A stretch of DNA of 64,000 nucleotides, from assembly GCA_019914995.1 (NCBI GenBank), contig CM034134.1, forward strand, positions 7,510,463 through 7,574,462, in the 5' to 3' direction. Positions within the stretch are counted from its first letter, which is position 1. Each line of letters opens with the position of its first letter. Origin of the DNA: Acanthochlamys bracteata. Taxonomy: Eukaryota; Streptophyta; Magnoliopsida; Pandanales; Velloziaceae. A program made the translations under genes and the position numbers. A model generated the notes under the pieces. It ran no database searches. It was not told where the DNA came from and worked only from the letters and a program-made list of their open reading frames with translations. Below, piece by piece: positions 10,877 to 22,837 of the stretch.

Positions 10877-13396
10877 TTATATGGCTTTACACGTCGAGGG
10901 CATCCTTTCAGAAAGTAAAATAGGAACCAGGATCTTACCTGTTACCAAGTCATGATACTCTCCGGTCTCCCCAAACAAGGCTTTCAACAATGACAATATC
11001 TCACCATAGTGGGGATGAGATTTATCCTCCGCCATAAATACATTGATTCTCTGATTTAACTCCACTGAACTCCAACCAGCTATTTTAGGCATTCCCTTAT
11101 ACTTCATTGAACCTCTGAGGCTCTCCACATCTTCCCACCTTCCCAAAGAGCTATACAAATTCGACATTAGGATATAGTATCCGTCATTTTCAGAATCTGA
11201 TTGAATTGCCCTTTTTGCAATACGCTTTCCCATATCTATATTGTTGTAGATTCTAGAAGCACCGAGCAAAGATCCCCATATTCCACTATCAGGTTCCATT
11301 GGCATTGAATGAACCAGTTCCTCAGCTTCACTTAGGTTCCCTGATCGAGCAAGGATATCTACCATACAAGCATAGTGATTCAGTTTTGGGGTCAAAGAAT
11401 ATTTTCGCATTCTAGAAAATAGATTTCTTCCTTCTTCAAGCAGCCCAGAATGACTGCATGCAGTCAGAGCAGCAAGAAATGTAAGTTCATTAGGATATAC
11501 CCTGGCTCTTTCCATATCATTAAATAACTCCAAGGCTTCATATGCATAACCATGGATCCCATATCCTGATATCATCACATTCCATGAAACCTCATCTTTC
11601 TCACGCATAGCATGAAAAACTTCTCTTGAAGTCTCTAGTTGCCCACATTTTGCATACATATCAACTAACGCTGTGCAAAGGGACATATCATCCTCGAGTC
11701 CCAATTCCTTGATGTAGTTGTGCACCCACTTGCCTTTGTCAAGAGCTGCCAAATTAGAGCATGCTGAGAGAACACTGACCAATGTTGTGGTATTAGGCTC
11801 CCAATCTTCAGCAAGCATTTGATCGAAGACACATAAGGCTTCATAAGAATGCCCAACATGAGAGCAAGCGGTGATTAAAGAGTTCCAAGTAATAATATCT
11901 TTAAGCTCATGATCAAATACTTCTCTTGCAAGATCTAGTCTACCACATTTACCATACATAGAGATAAGTGAATTTGATACTGACACCGAATTCTGAATTT
12001 TGTTCCTTATGATGTAACAATGCATTGACTTTCCTAGATGTAATGTCTCTAGCCGAGAACAAGAAGTCAAGACAGCGAGTACACTACTAAGATCCAAATC
12101 TGAGTCAAAGCCATGTAACTGCATATATCTAAACATGTACAGGCACTTGAAATCGGCTCCCATCTTCGCATAACCAGAAACCATCAAATTTAATGACTCT
12201 GCATCAGTAACAGTCATCTTATCCAAAAAATTTTCCGCAACACCCAACAACTGAAACTTTGCATACATTGAATAAAGTGAATTGATGACTGACGCATTAA
12301 TGTCAAAACCTCTCCTCAAGGTAATCCCATGAAAGGCCTTCCCTCCAACAATAAAATCAGCATTGACAAAGCCAGTAAGCATGCAACCAATGAAAACTGC
12401 ATCAGGGACCACTCCTGACTGCAACATATCCAGGTACAGAGCGGAGCACTCCACAACCATGCTCTTCCTCGCGTAGACTCCCATGATAGCCGTCCATGAG
12501 ACCACATCTTTCTCTGACAACTCATAAAATGCAGAAACCACCTCTTCCAAACAGTTGAATCTTGAGTACAATGATAGGAGCAATGATTTAACAGAAACAA
12601 ATTCCTCTACTCCAACTTTCATTGCAAACCCATGCAAACTCTTACCTTCTGTTAGAGCTTCGAGTCCCAAGCAAGCTTGCAAACCTCCTTCCACCGTCCG
12701 TGAGTTCGGTCTCACTCCTTCCTCATCCCGAACCATACTTCTAAGCCAACCTAATCCCATATCGCACTCTCCATTCCGCACGCAACCCACTATAATTGCT
12801 GTCCAAGCAACAACATCTCTATCAGACATTTCCTCAAACACCTTCACCGCATCACACAAGACCCCACATTTTGAGTACATATAAACAAGTGACGACCCGA
12901 TACTAACACTTGCATGCCCAAGTTTAAAACTCAATCCATGAACACACATTCCGAACTCAACAAACTCCATCTCGGCGCATGCAGATGAAACAATTGGCAA
13001 CGTAAACCCGTCCGGAATAGCTCCAACATCCAACATTTCTTTATGAACAACGAGAGATCGATAAAAATCGCCATTATCAAAGCGGGCTTTTATAACAGAG
13101 TTGTAAAGAAAGTTATCACGGGAATGTAGAGGGATTGAATACAGAACAAGTGTTGAGAGATCCGGGCGACGGAAAGAAGAGTAGAGAGCGGCGAGACGAG
13201 CGGCGACGAAAGGGTTGCTTGAAGCAATACCAGAGGTGAAGAGAAGAGAGTGGAGACGACGGAGAGCGTTGAGATCGCCGGAGAAAACAGAGAGATTGCA
13301 GCGGAGATCTGTTGAAACTGAAGAAGAAGAAGAAGAAGAAGAAGAAGAAGAGTGGAATAGTTTGCGCGGGAAACGGTTGGAGAGTTTGAAACGCAT
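10877..13396 (-). CDS. PLS/E-class pentatricopeptide repeat protein, 839 aa
   Basis: One intronless frame of 839 codons. Residues 1-20 (MRFKLSNRFPRKLFHSSSSS) are basic, hydroxylated and without acids, like a mitochondrial presequence. PPR motifs then run almost to the end in the P-L-S rhythm, with recurring signatures such as LVYMYSKCG, DVVAWTAIIVGCVRNG, LVDMYAKCGQLE and VSWNVMISGYGIHG. The E region follows (DSGIWGSLLGASRIYNN, ILMSNLYSSLGRWEDVESLRGSMK, GWSSVELNQRINVFMAEDKSHP). No DYW deaminase follows, so any editing role would need a partner supplying DYW. Family knowledge: PLS-E proteins bind organelle RNA and mostly specify C-to-U editing sites. It resembles the At4g39952 type from memory, not from a search. 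The Ser run at residues 16-26 is encoded by a GAA/TTC microsatellite. Confidence 0.93.
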   Translation of the reverse strand: MRFKLSNRFPRKLFHSSSSSSSSSSSVSTDLRCNLSVFSGDLNALRRLHSLLFTSGIASSNPFVAARLAALYSSFRRPDLSTLVLYSIPLHSRDNFLYNSVIKARFDNGDFYRSLVVHKEMLDVGAIPDGFTLPIVSSACAEMEFVEFGMCVHGLSFKLGHASVSIGSSLVYMYSKCGVLCDAVKVFEEMSDRDVVAWTAIIVGCVRNGECDMGLGWLRSMVRDEEGVRPNSRTVEGGLQACLGLEALTEGKSLHGFAMKVGVEEFVSVKSLLLSLYSRFNCLEEVVSAFYELSEKDVVSWTAIMGVYARKSMVVECSALYLDMLQSGVVPDAVFIGCMLTGFVNADFIVGGKAFHGITLRRGFDINASVINSLYSMYAKFQLLGVAENFLDKMTVTDAESLNLMVSGYAKMGADFKCLYMFRYMQLHGFDSDLDLSSVLAVLTSCSRLETLHLGKSMHCYIIRNKIQNSVSVSNSLISMYGKCGRLDLAREVFDHELKDIITWNSLITACSHVGHSYEALCVFDQMLAEDWEPNTTTLVSVLSACSNLAALDKGKWVHNYIKELGLEDDMSLCTALVDMYAKCGQLETSREVFHAMREKDEVSWNVMISGYGIHGYAYEALELFNDMERARVYPNELTFLAALTACSHSGLLEEGRNLFSRMRKYSLTPKLNHYACMVDILARSGNLSEAEELVHSMPMEPDSGIWGSLLGASRIYNNIDMGKRIAKRAIQSDSENDGYYILMSNLYSSLGRWEDVESLRGSMKYKGMPKIAGWSSVELNQRINVFMAEDKSHPHYGEILSLLKALFGETGEYHDLVTGKILVPILLSERMPSTCKAI
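13320..13351. repeat. GAA trinucleotide microsatellite in PPR presequence
   Basis: About ten GAA units on the plus strand, read as Ser codons on the coding strand within the predicted targeting peptide of the PPR protein. Unit number is likely to vary between individuals. Confidence 0.8.
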
Positions 13397-14390
13397 TTCA
13401 CAAGTTCAAATTAGCTTTCATAGTCGTTGTTTATAAAAATACAACCTGCGAGGGGTTGAATTGCTAATGAAAGTTGCAATGGACTGAGCATGTAATATTT
13501 TATTTGTGCTATAGAATGTTAAAATGTAGCATCACAAAAATTTTGTTGTCAGTGACTTTTATTAAGATTATAGATAAGAGTTTGCAAGTATGCTGTAGTA
13601 GACGGATGCTAGTAGCTATTACATAGTTTATTATTGTAAAAGTTTTACTTCATATAATAGCAATCTCAAGCTTCTATTTGCTTGATCATATTGATCAAAA
13701 AGTTTGATGAATATTGATTTGTGGTCTGTTAAATTAAAATTTTATCAGTATATTTTTAATTTTGTTATTCATATTCAATGGTAAAAATTAAATTTGAAAC
13801 TTTGAACCGGTAGAACTGAACTGATGTGCATATAAAAATTAATGTGCTCACATTTCCACCAGATATATACGTAGACGCTAATATATCTCTGACAACTTAT
13901 CTTCGTATTTTGTGTCTTTAAGTGATTGGTTACAAACATCCTACTGATCTCTTTGCTTGATCGCGTGATCTCCCTCTTGTGGCTGCTTTGCTCCGCCCTC
14001 CTCCTTTTTATGCTACTCTGATATATCGTTGCAGTCACTTGGTTGATTGCTTTGAATTTGAATTTGATTTCTTCTCTCCTGCATGCTGACTTGATTAGTG
14101 AATTTGATTTTGGTGGTGGTTGATATTTTTTATTATTCTTAGTGGTGGTATTTGGTGATGGTGTTATGTAGACCTTGATTATTGAATTTAATATTTGATG
14201 AAAGGCGTTTAGTGAACTTTGCTTTTGGTAGTGGTGTTTGGTATTTTTTTATGATGATGCTATGTTAAGTTTGATTATGAAATTTAATTATTCTTGGTGG
14301 TTAGATAGCTTTGTTGGAAGATTAAACTAGCATTCCTGAAGACGACATGATTGTTATAGTAAATTGTGATTGTTATAGGAATTGCTATTA
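13397..14390. other. Intergenic stretch upstream of the PPR gene
   Basis: Contains the minus-strand promoter of the PPR gene at its left edge and T/G-rich sequence with repeated GGTGGT/TTGGT words at 14100-14300. No credible gene is seen. Confidence 0.5.
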
Positions 14391-14399
14391 TACATTAAA

Positions 14400-16320
14400 C
14401 TATGTCAGGTTCTAATGAATTTTCTATCGCTCCTCTTACAGGTATTCCTTCTACTTGCTGTAACGGTACATACTGAACCATCTAATGCTTTACTTTTAGG
14501 ATTCAAATTAAATGGATCCAATTATGAGCTATGGGCTTTGATCATCAAACTCCATGCTACTTCACAAGGTATATAAAGTTACCTAATGGAAAAATAGATG
14601 TTCCGAATTCACAGATCCACAGTTTGAAAATTGAAGAACTGAAATGTTGATGTTACAAACTATGGAATCCAATTTATTGCATATGTTCTACGCTCTACCG
14701 ATTGCGAAGGATGTTTGGAATACAGCTAGCCAGATGTATTATGATGAGTCGGATATAACAAAGATTTGTGAACTACGATGTAAGCTACAACGGTCAAATA
14801 AGAAGGTCGTACTATTGCCACATATTATGCTGAACTTATAAAGCAATTTGGTTTGAGTTAGATAAGAGATGCCCCCCTTTAGTGGAGTGTGCTGCCAATA
14901 TGAAGAAGGTTGAGGATTATATTATGAGCAAACAAGTTTATGATTTTCTAGTTGGCCTTGATGAAGCTATAATCAGATCAGAGTGATATACTTCAAAATA
15001 GCAATGCGCCTAATCTTGAGAGGGTATTTTTATAGTTCGCAAGTGGCGCAACACCAACTTAATATGCTTGGATCTATATCTAAAAGTTTGGAGTCTACAA
15101 CTACCTATGCTTCTTTGAATCTAGTTATTATGGCTCCCGCAACATTAACATCTAAATCATCTTCACTTCTAAATAGTCATTTAACTATGGAACAAAAGGC
15201 AAAATTGAAATGCTATCATTATGGTAATAACGAGCACATTAAAGAAACTTGTTAGGTATTACATGTCATAATAGAATGGGAGAAAGAAAGGAGACATCAG
15301 AGAGAACTTCGGAGAGGTGACAAAGCTAGCACGGCCGACACCACCAACGTTGTTGCGGACCAGGTCGTAACTCCAACCAACTTGACTCTCGTTGCTCCTT
15401 CAACTATAGGTAACATTGGCAAGATTCTACTGGCTAATGATAAAAAGATACAGGTTGGATTATTGATTCCAGAGTTACTGATTATATGACTTATAATTTT
15501 TCACTACTACAGTGTCTCATGGAAATTATATCTTCACTGCTAATAATGGGGTAGTTCATATTAAGGGGGTAGAATTTGTGTCACGGACTCTAACTTTATC
15601 GCTAGTAATATTTATTGGTTCCTTCTTGTCTAACAATTTGTTATCTGTACCGCAAGTTACTAAAGCAGCTGAACTGTGTGGTTATAACGCATCATTCTTT
15701 CGTCTTGTTACAGGATATCTAGATTCGAGAGATATTTAGTTATGGTACTCAGAAGGGAGGGGTGTATTTTGTGGATGATATAGTACTCGGCCGTGTTCTC
15801 AATGCTAGTGGTCTGAAAACTTCAACAACTAATGAGATATGGTTATTATATCATTGGTTTGGCCATGCCTCATTTTAGTTATATGAAGCTTTTCTTCCTG
15901 CTTTATTTAGTGGTGTTAACGAGTCTACCCTACTTTGTGAGACATATATCTTAGCTAAAAATCATTGAAAATCATATCCATTAAATCGAAATAGACGACT
16001 AATACCTTTTGATCATGTTTAGGGACAATCACCATTTTCTACTTCCTTAGATTTTTTTGATGACTACACTCGTATGATGTGGTTGTATGGTATGAAACAT
16101 AAGAATGATGTAGTTAATATTTCTTAATAATTTTATAAAATAGTTCAGACTCATGTTTTACTTCTTATTAAAGTTTCGTTGTGACAACGGGGGTGAATTT
16201 CTGAACATTGCTTTAGTATAATTTTTTCAGGATAAAGATATTTTACATGAGATAACTTGTTCTCAAACATCACAACAAAATAGAGTTCAAAAGAGTGAAC
16301 TGGATCCTTATGCTCTTCGT
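14400..16320 (+). mobile_element. Ty1/copia retrotransposon fossil (gag to integrase part)
   Basis: Broken copia-type element in plus orientation. Recognisable parts in order: start of gag with the copia FKLNGSNYELWA-type segment (about 14490-14580), the CCHC knuckle region near 15210-15255, an aspartic-protease-like segment near 15455-15490, and integrase-core similarity around 16175-16200. It carries many breaks, has no recognisable LTR on either side, and stops about 150 bp before the Mutator-like element. It appears old. Confidence 0.7.
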
Positions 16321-16470
16321 TGTGTGAAATACTTCCTAAGTCTATCTATTTAACTACAATGTTAGGTTTAGAAGACTACTTTTTTAATTACAATGTTAGG
16401 CATAACAAAACAATTTTTTTCCACAATTTATTGCAGCTTTCATCAACAACTATAAAATATATATATATAT

Positions 16471-16526
16471 GGAGAACGATGTGCGCACATCGCGCGTTCG
16501 CGCACATCACGCGCACATCGTTCTCC
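16471..16526. repeat. Terminal palindrome at the left end of the MULE
   Basis: GGAGAACGATGTGCGC (16471-16486) is repeated perfectly inverted as GCGCACATCGTTCTCC (16511-16526), with a 24-base GC-rich spacer itself rich in CGCG and CACATC. It forms a 16-bp perfect stem. The right end keeps only a fragment (GGAAAACGATGTG, 22825-22837). Confidence 0.85.
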
Positions 16527-17759
16527 AGGCCGTTGGATCAAAATCCAACGGTCAGATTTAGCTCATCCTTTAAACGCGCTGACAGATTTACGTAACTACT
16601 GTTTGAGGCTATTTTTGGTATTTTCGTTCCCATTCCTCTCTTCTTCTCATTTTCTTTCTTCGCCCGAGCGTTGCAGCGACCTTCTCGCTCCCGCCCGCTC
16701 GAGCGAGAAAGCTGCCGGCCGGTCTTATTCCCCGCCGCGGCTTCTAATTTCCTCCTTCCTCCTCCTTTCTTCCATTATATCGAAGAAATTTTAAGTTTTC
16801 CGCAGCAATTAGCTCCAAACCCCTTACGTTCTCTCTGTGACCGTCGGAGTGTTCGATCGCCGAACGGCGACCGAAATTAAATCCGGTAATTGTTAGCTCC
16901 TCTTCTCCTCCTTCTTCTGTTCCTTCTACCATCACCAGTTTCTTCATGTCGGCGTTATCTTACAGTCGTTCGTCTCGGAGAGGAATTTCGATTCGCCGGC
17001 CGACGAGGGAGAATGCTCGCTTAAACATTAGTATCTCTTCTCCTCCTTCTTCTATGCCTTCTACTGTCTTTAATTTCATCAATTTTCCCTATCCAAGTTC
17101 CCCGACGTTCGTCCCCGTCTATTTTATTTAATTTTTTTTTGTGTTTTTTTTTTTTTGCAGTTGGTGATTAGCTAGCTTCTATTAATTTTTTCTATATGTG
17201 AGTTTCGTATTGCAGTTGGTATTTTTTGTTTTTTTGCGATTGATAATTTTTTTTGTTGTTGAAGTTGATGATCTGACGCTCTTAGTTTTTATTGATCGTT
17301 GCTAATTGATTCTCTTGTTGTTCTTTTGTTGTTGCAGGCGTTTCAATCCACTACAGACCAGGATGCTAGTGCTTCTTAGCATCATTGGATGCTCTGGTTC
17401 AATCCAGCGAGGAAGGAGAAGTAGTTACATATGATAGGCCTATAGGAGCTTCTTGTGTCATTTTTTTTTTCTCGATGAATGCTTATGCTTGACCCATGAT
17501 TTCGAATGCGAGCGGGAAGAAGAAGAAGGAGCTCAAGAGTGTAATGCTGAAGTGTGTGTGAATCCTTTCTAATTCTTGTTGTTTGAAAATGCAGTGTATA
17601 GTACGATAAGTGTTGATTGGAACTTTTGTAATGGCTTTTTTTTAATGACTGGAGGGTAAAGCTTGAATGTATAAACATGTTTAGTGAGATCTGAGTGTTG
17701 TAAAAACTGTGTAATGAATCTTTTGTCATCAATGGAATGTGAATTGATTTGAAAACATC

Positions 17760-17895
17760 AAGCAATGTGTTGGACAGTGAATGTGATGTGAATGTCTAAA
17801 TATAAAGTGAATGGAATGGAATGGAATGTGAATGAGAATGGAATGGAATGTGAATGAACTTTGAATGTGTTGACAGTGAATGGATTGTGAATGTA
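17760..17895. repeat. GAATG-rich tandem tract inside the left MULE arm
   Basis: Repeated GGAATG, GTGAATG and TGAATG units. The mirror tract in the right arm is CATTC-rich and spans about 21230-21575, longer than the left copy, so the two arms differ in unit number. Confidence 0.7.
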
Positions 17896-18324
17896 TGTAT
17901 AGCGAATCAAAATGTATGGGCAGTAAAGACTTGCTGGGCAGTCATGTATAGTGAATTTTTACAAATTTTATTATGAATGGGCAGTAAAGATTGATGTGAA
18001 TTCCTGCAAATTAGTCTTCTGAGTTCTTGCTGGTTTGTAGTTGTTGTTGTAAACAATGGTAAAAAATATGCAATTAAGCAGAAAAGATTGAGTAGATAGC
18101 CATTGTTATGCAAATGCCAAAAAAATTGCTATGAGGATAGTTTTGTCATTTTCGGATAAGTGTTTCCAGCGAGAAACACTACGTAAGAATGGCCTACGGG
18201 CGGGAGAGCTTGTTCTCTCTGTCTGTAACCCACTGTTTTATCTTCTTCATTCATTTTCCACATTTCTTTGCTATTTTTTTTCTGTCTAGCCAGCTGATTT
18301 CTCTTCTCTTTTCTTCATCTCTCC

Positions 18325-20842
18325 ATGGCGCAGGAGTTAACAGGTCTTTCTTTTTTTTTTTTGGTTTAACATTTGTATTAAACACTTCCTTTTATTCACT
18401 GCTGAAGAGATAATATTATTTTTTCCTTGGAATTTATAGGTTTCGATGCTGCTTCTTCATCTCTTCCAACTCCATATATAGGGATGACTTTCGAGAGCCT
18501 GAAAGTTGCGAAACAATTTTATATCAATTATGGAAAAGTGAAGGGATTTAGCGCCGTTACTCGAACCACTCAGACAAGAATTTTTAATTCAGAAGAAGTG
18601 AGTATTTGTCAAATGACATGTGATCGTTTTGGAAATCACAGAAGCCATCGATCACAAATGACAAATGAGGGATCCGAGATAGAATTAAAGAAAAAGAGAA
18701 GCACCAGTACAGTAAAATGTGGGTGTCGAGCAACAATAAGGATGAAAAAACAAGGTACTGAATTGTGGAAAGTGGTGAGTTTTGAAGATGACCACAACCA
18801 CAACCTTGTGAGTCCGGCAAAAAAAATGTGCATGCCTGTTTGCAGAAATATGCCTACTGCAGCAAAGAGTTTGATTGATGCATTTCGTGATGAAGGCTTG
18901 CCTGTTAATAAGATTGCAAATATACTTGACGGACCACAGCAAGGTTTTGATGACAGAGATTGTTGGAACCATTTGTGTCGTTCGAAAGAGTATAAGAAAC
19001 CTATCAATGGCGATGCTACAGCGGTGCTTAATTTTTTTAAAAAGAAGAGTATAGAGAATCCGAATTTCTTTTATGCAATACAGATGGACGATGAAGCAAG
19101 GGCAATTAATTTTTTCTGGCTAGATGGTCGGTCGCGTACTCAATATCAATATTTTGGTGATGTGCTATTTTTTGATACTACATATCGGACAAATGTGTAT
19201 GATATGCCATTTGCGCCATTCACTGGAGTTAACCACCATATGCAGTCAATCCAATTTGGTTATGCACTGCTTTTGGATGAGACAGAGGAATCTTTTCAAT
19301 GGCTTTTTGAGACTTGGCTTGCAGCTATAGATGGACGTGCTCCGTTTTTAATCATCACTGATCAAGACCGAGCTATGATTGCAGCTGTTACAAAGGTATT
19401 TCCGAATGCACGACATAGATTTTGCTTATGGCACATTATGAAAAAATTTGCAGAAAAGCTTCCGCATATCTATTTTAAAAGTTCAAAATTCAAAAAAGAT
19501 ATCAAGCAATGTGTTCGAGAAAGTTATATTATTAGCACTTTGAAACGAGGTGGAAAGAATTGATGTCTACGTATAAGTTGTAGGAGAATGAATGGCTCAA
19601 AGAAATTTACGATATTAGAGAAAAATGGGCATCTGTGTATCATTTAGATACATTTTATGCAGGTACTAACACTACTGGACGCTCTGAAGGTATGAATGGT
19701 ATGTACAAAAATTTTTTTCGACCATCAACAACTCTCCGAGAGTTTGTATTGAAGAATGACAAATATTTGAAAGGAATTATTGAAAAGGAACAGAAAGAGG
19801 ATTATGTAAGTGAACACTCGTCTCGTATTGTAGATAGTAATGCATTTGTATTGAAAAGTGCAGCAAAAGCGTATACCAGAAATGTGTACAATAGTTTCAA
19901 AAAAGAATTTGAAAAAGCTCAAGCCGAGTATGTCCTGTATGATGATGAAAAGGGTACTTATGGCTTCACAACCTACATTTACAAGTCTCGAGTAGAAGGC
20001 GATCAGCGTGAGTGGAAGGTGAAGTTCAATCCAGCCACAAAGGAAGGTAACTACGAATGTAAATTTTTTGAATTTGCAGGGATTCCTTGTGGACACTTGA
20101 TAAAAAATTTTCAGAGCCGTGATATAGATATACCAGACCACTTTATTCTTAAAAGGTGGATGAAAGGGGCTAATAAATATAGAGGTCAGTACGACAGAGG
20201 AGAAGTACATGGTCATGAAAATTCTGAGTTATTGAGAACTCTCCAGTTTCATATGGTTTTCAATCAGTTGGTTTATGAAGCAGCTGAAATAAATGAGGGA
20301 TACCAAGCGCTGATGCAAGCATTACAAGATGGATCACAGCGGCTAAAGGAAGCAAGGAAGACTAATGATGGGGGTAAGATTTCAGTTGCCGATCCATATG
20401 CTACCAATGAGAGTTTACAAAGTCCGATTGATGCCTCTCAAGTTTTACTTTTGAATCCTCATATTTCACAAACTAAGGGAAGAAAAAAAGAAGGACATAT
20501 TTACAAAAGTAGTGGTAGAATAAAAGGAGGTTTGGAGAAAGCCACTGCAAAAGCCAAAGCAAAGACACTCAGAAAATGTGCTTATTGTAACAAGTATGGT
20601 GTTAAACATGATAAGCGAAATTGTCCTCAAAATCCAGATAGAAAGAAGAAGTCAAGTAAGTATTATAAATATTTGTTTAGTATTGATTATAATATACTAA
20701 CTTTTTTAATTCAATTTGAAATTGACATTTGTTATAATTTTTCTACTTGATAGTTATTGATAGAGATGATGCTGATGAAGAAAAAAATACAAGTGAAGAT
20801 GAAGACAGTATCGATGAAGAGTTAACTACTCATTTGGAGTAA
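18325..20842 (+). pseudogene. MULE transposase (FAR1 / MULE / SWIM), three exons, frameshifted
   Basis: Exon 1 is 18325-18343 (ATG GCG CAG GAG TTA ACA G), intron 18344-18439, exon 2 18440-20655, intron 20656-20753, exon 3 20754-20842 with TAA. Both introns are GT-AG and phases agree, giving MAQELTGFDAASSS at the N-terminus and an acidic C-terminus. Domains in order: FAR1-type N-terminal zinc finger (CGCRATIRM ... EDDHNHNL), MULE catalytic core with FDTTYRTN and ITDQD acidic residues and FCLWHIMKKF, SWIM finger (CKFFEFAGIPCGHL), and a CCHC-like knuckle (CAYCNKYGVKHDKRNC). A one-base frame change near 19535 and a stop near 19580 interrupt it between catalytic core and SWIM part. It sits inside the inverted repeats, so it is a transposon gene, not a host FRS gene. 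Confidence 0.88.
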
Positions 20843-21377
20843 AATGACTGTGACTGCTATGTAGTTTTTTTACTGTTATGCATCATTTCTATGTATAGCT
20901 ATGTTTGTATCTGTATATGTTTTGCAAAAGCATATGAACAATTGTTACTGTTCTATGTATATTTTTTTTTTGCAAAAGCATACTTACTGTTTTGCAAGCA
21001 GAAAAAAATTAATATACTCACTGTAACTGTTCTATGTATTTTTTTTGCAATAGCATACTCACTGTTTTTCAAGCAGAAAAAAAATTAGCATTCTCACTTT
21101 AATTGTTCTACTGTTCTATTTATATTTTTGTACTGCCTAGGAGAAAAAAAATTCGCATCGCAAGAGGATGGAGTTACATCAAAAGAGGGTAGCATCACAT
21201 TCACTGTTTGCATTTATATACTTTCCATTCACTAGAGATGAAATTCACCATCCACTCACTTCCATTCATTGTCAATGTACTCCATTCACTGTCAAAACAT
21301 TCACATTTCATCCACTATCGATGACATTCACTTTCACATTCCATTCTATTCACTTTGTGTTTGGACATTCACAACAC

Positions 21378-22837
21378 TGCCCAGCAAGATTTGCCCAGCA
21401 AGTCTTTACTGCCCATACATTTTGATTCGCTATACATACATTCACAATCCATTCATTGAATACTCATTCACTGTCAACACATTCAAAGTTCATTCACATT
21501 CCATTCCATTCCCATTCACATTCCATTCCATTCCAATCACTTTATATTTAGACATTCACATCACATTCACTGTCCAACACATTGCTTGATGTTTTCAAAT
21601 CAATTCACATTCCATTGATGACAAAAGATTCATTACACAGTTTTTACAACACTCAGATCTCACTAAACATGTTTATACATTCAAGCTTTACCCTCCAGTC
21701 ATTAAAAAAAAGCCATTACAAAAGTTCCAATCAACACTTATCGTACTATACACTGCATTTTCAAACAACAAGAATTAGAAAGGATTCACACACACTTCAG
21801 CATTACACTCTTGGAGCTCCTTCTTCTTCTTCTTCTTGTCTGCATTCAGAAATCATGGGTCAAGCATAAGCATTCATCGAGGAAAAAAAAATGACACAAG
21901 AAGCTCCTATAGGCCTATCATACAGAACCACTTCTCCTTCCTGCTGGATTGAACCAGAGCATCCAATGATGCTAAGAAGTACTAGCATCCTGGTCTGTAG
22001 TGGATTGAAACGCCTGCAACAACAAAAGAACAACAAGAGAATCAATTAGCAACGATCAATAAAAATTAAGAGCGTCGGCATCAACTGCAACAAGAAAAAA
22101 AAATTATCAACTACAACAAACAAAAAATACCAACTGCAATACGAAACTCACATATAGAAAAAATTAATAGAAGCTAGCTAATCACCAACTGCAAAAGAAA
22201 AAAAAAAAACAAAAAAAAATTAAATAAAATAGACGGGGACGAACGTCGGGGAACTTGGATAGGAAAAATTGATGAAATTAAAGACAGTAGAAGGCATAGA
22301 AGAAGGAGGAGAAGAGATACTAATGTTTAAGCGAGCATTCTCCCTCGTCGGCCGGCGAATCGAAATTCCTCTCCGAGACGAACGACTGTAAGATAACGCC
22401 GACATGAAGAAACTGGTGATGGTAGAAGGAACAGAAGAAGGAGGAGAAGAGGAGCTAACAATTACCGGATTTAATTTGGTCGCCGTTCGGCGATCGAACA
22501 CTCCGACGGTCACAGAGAGAACGTAAGGGGTTTGGAGCTAATTCTTTGCGGAAAACTTAAAATTTCTTCGATATAATGGAAGAAAGGAGGAGGAAGGAGG
22601 AAATTAGAAGCCACGGCGGAATAAGACCGGCGGCGACTTTCTCGCCGAAAGCGGGAGCGCGGAAGGTCGGCTATAACGCTTCGGGCGAAAGAAAAAGAAA
22701 ATGAAAAGAAGAGAGGAATGGAAACGAAAATACCAAAAATAGCCTCAAACAGTAGTTACGTAAATCTGTCAGTACGTTTAAAGGATGAGCTAAATCTGAC
22801 CGTTGGATTTTGATCCAACAGCCTGGAAAACGATGTG
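21378..22837 (-). repeat. Right terminal inverted repeat of the MULE
   Basis: Reverse complement of the left arm. Matching frames (for example the MLDVFKSIHIPL-type frame at 17382-17765 and 21582-21869) are only a by-product of the repeat. It lacks the full terminal palindrome seen on the left. Confidence 0.85.

Larger units (their letters stand above)
16471..17942 (+). repeat. Left terminal inverted repeat of the MULE
   Basis: Matches the reverse complement of 21378-22837 from about 16515 inward. It includes the perfect stem CCGTTGGAT/ATCCAACGG (16529-16551, also present in the right arm), a CpG-rich stretch at 16670-17010 that may act as promoter/leader, pyrimidine tracts ending TTGCAG near 17160 and 17215, and a GAATG-rich tract near 17760-17890. 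The inner edge is near CAGTAAAGACTTGCTGGGCA. Confidence 0.85.

Noticed and set aside
12555-12884. 109-codon plus-strand frame inside the PPR gene
   Set aside because: Antisense shadow of the PPR coding sequence.
17382-17765. 127-codon frame repeated at 21582-21869
   Set aside because: It occurs twice only because it lies in both MULE inverted arms; no conserved domain.
18427-18439. Start of the MULE transposase at 18427
   Set aside because: The triplet there is TTG, not ATG, and a clear acceptor (TTTATAG) follows; the short upstream exon is a better start.
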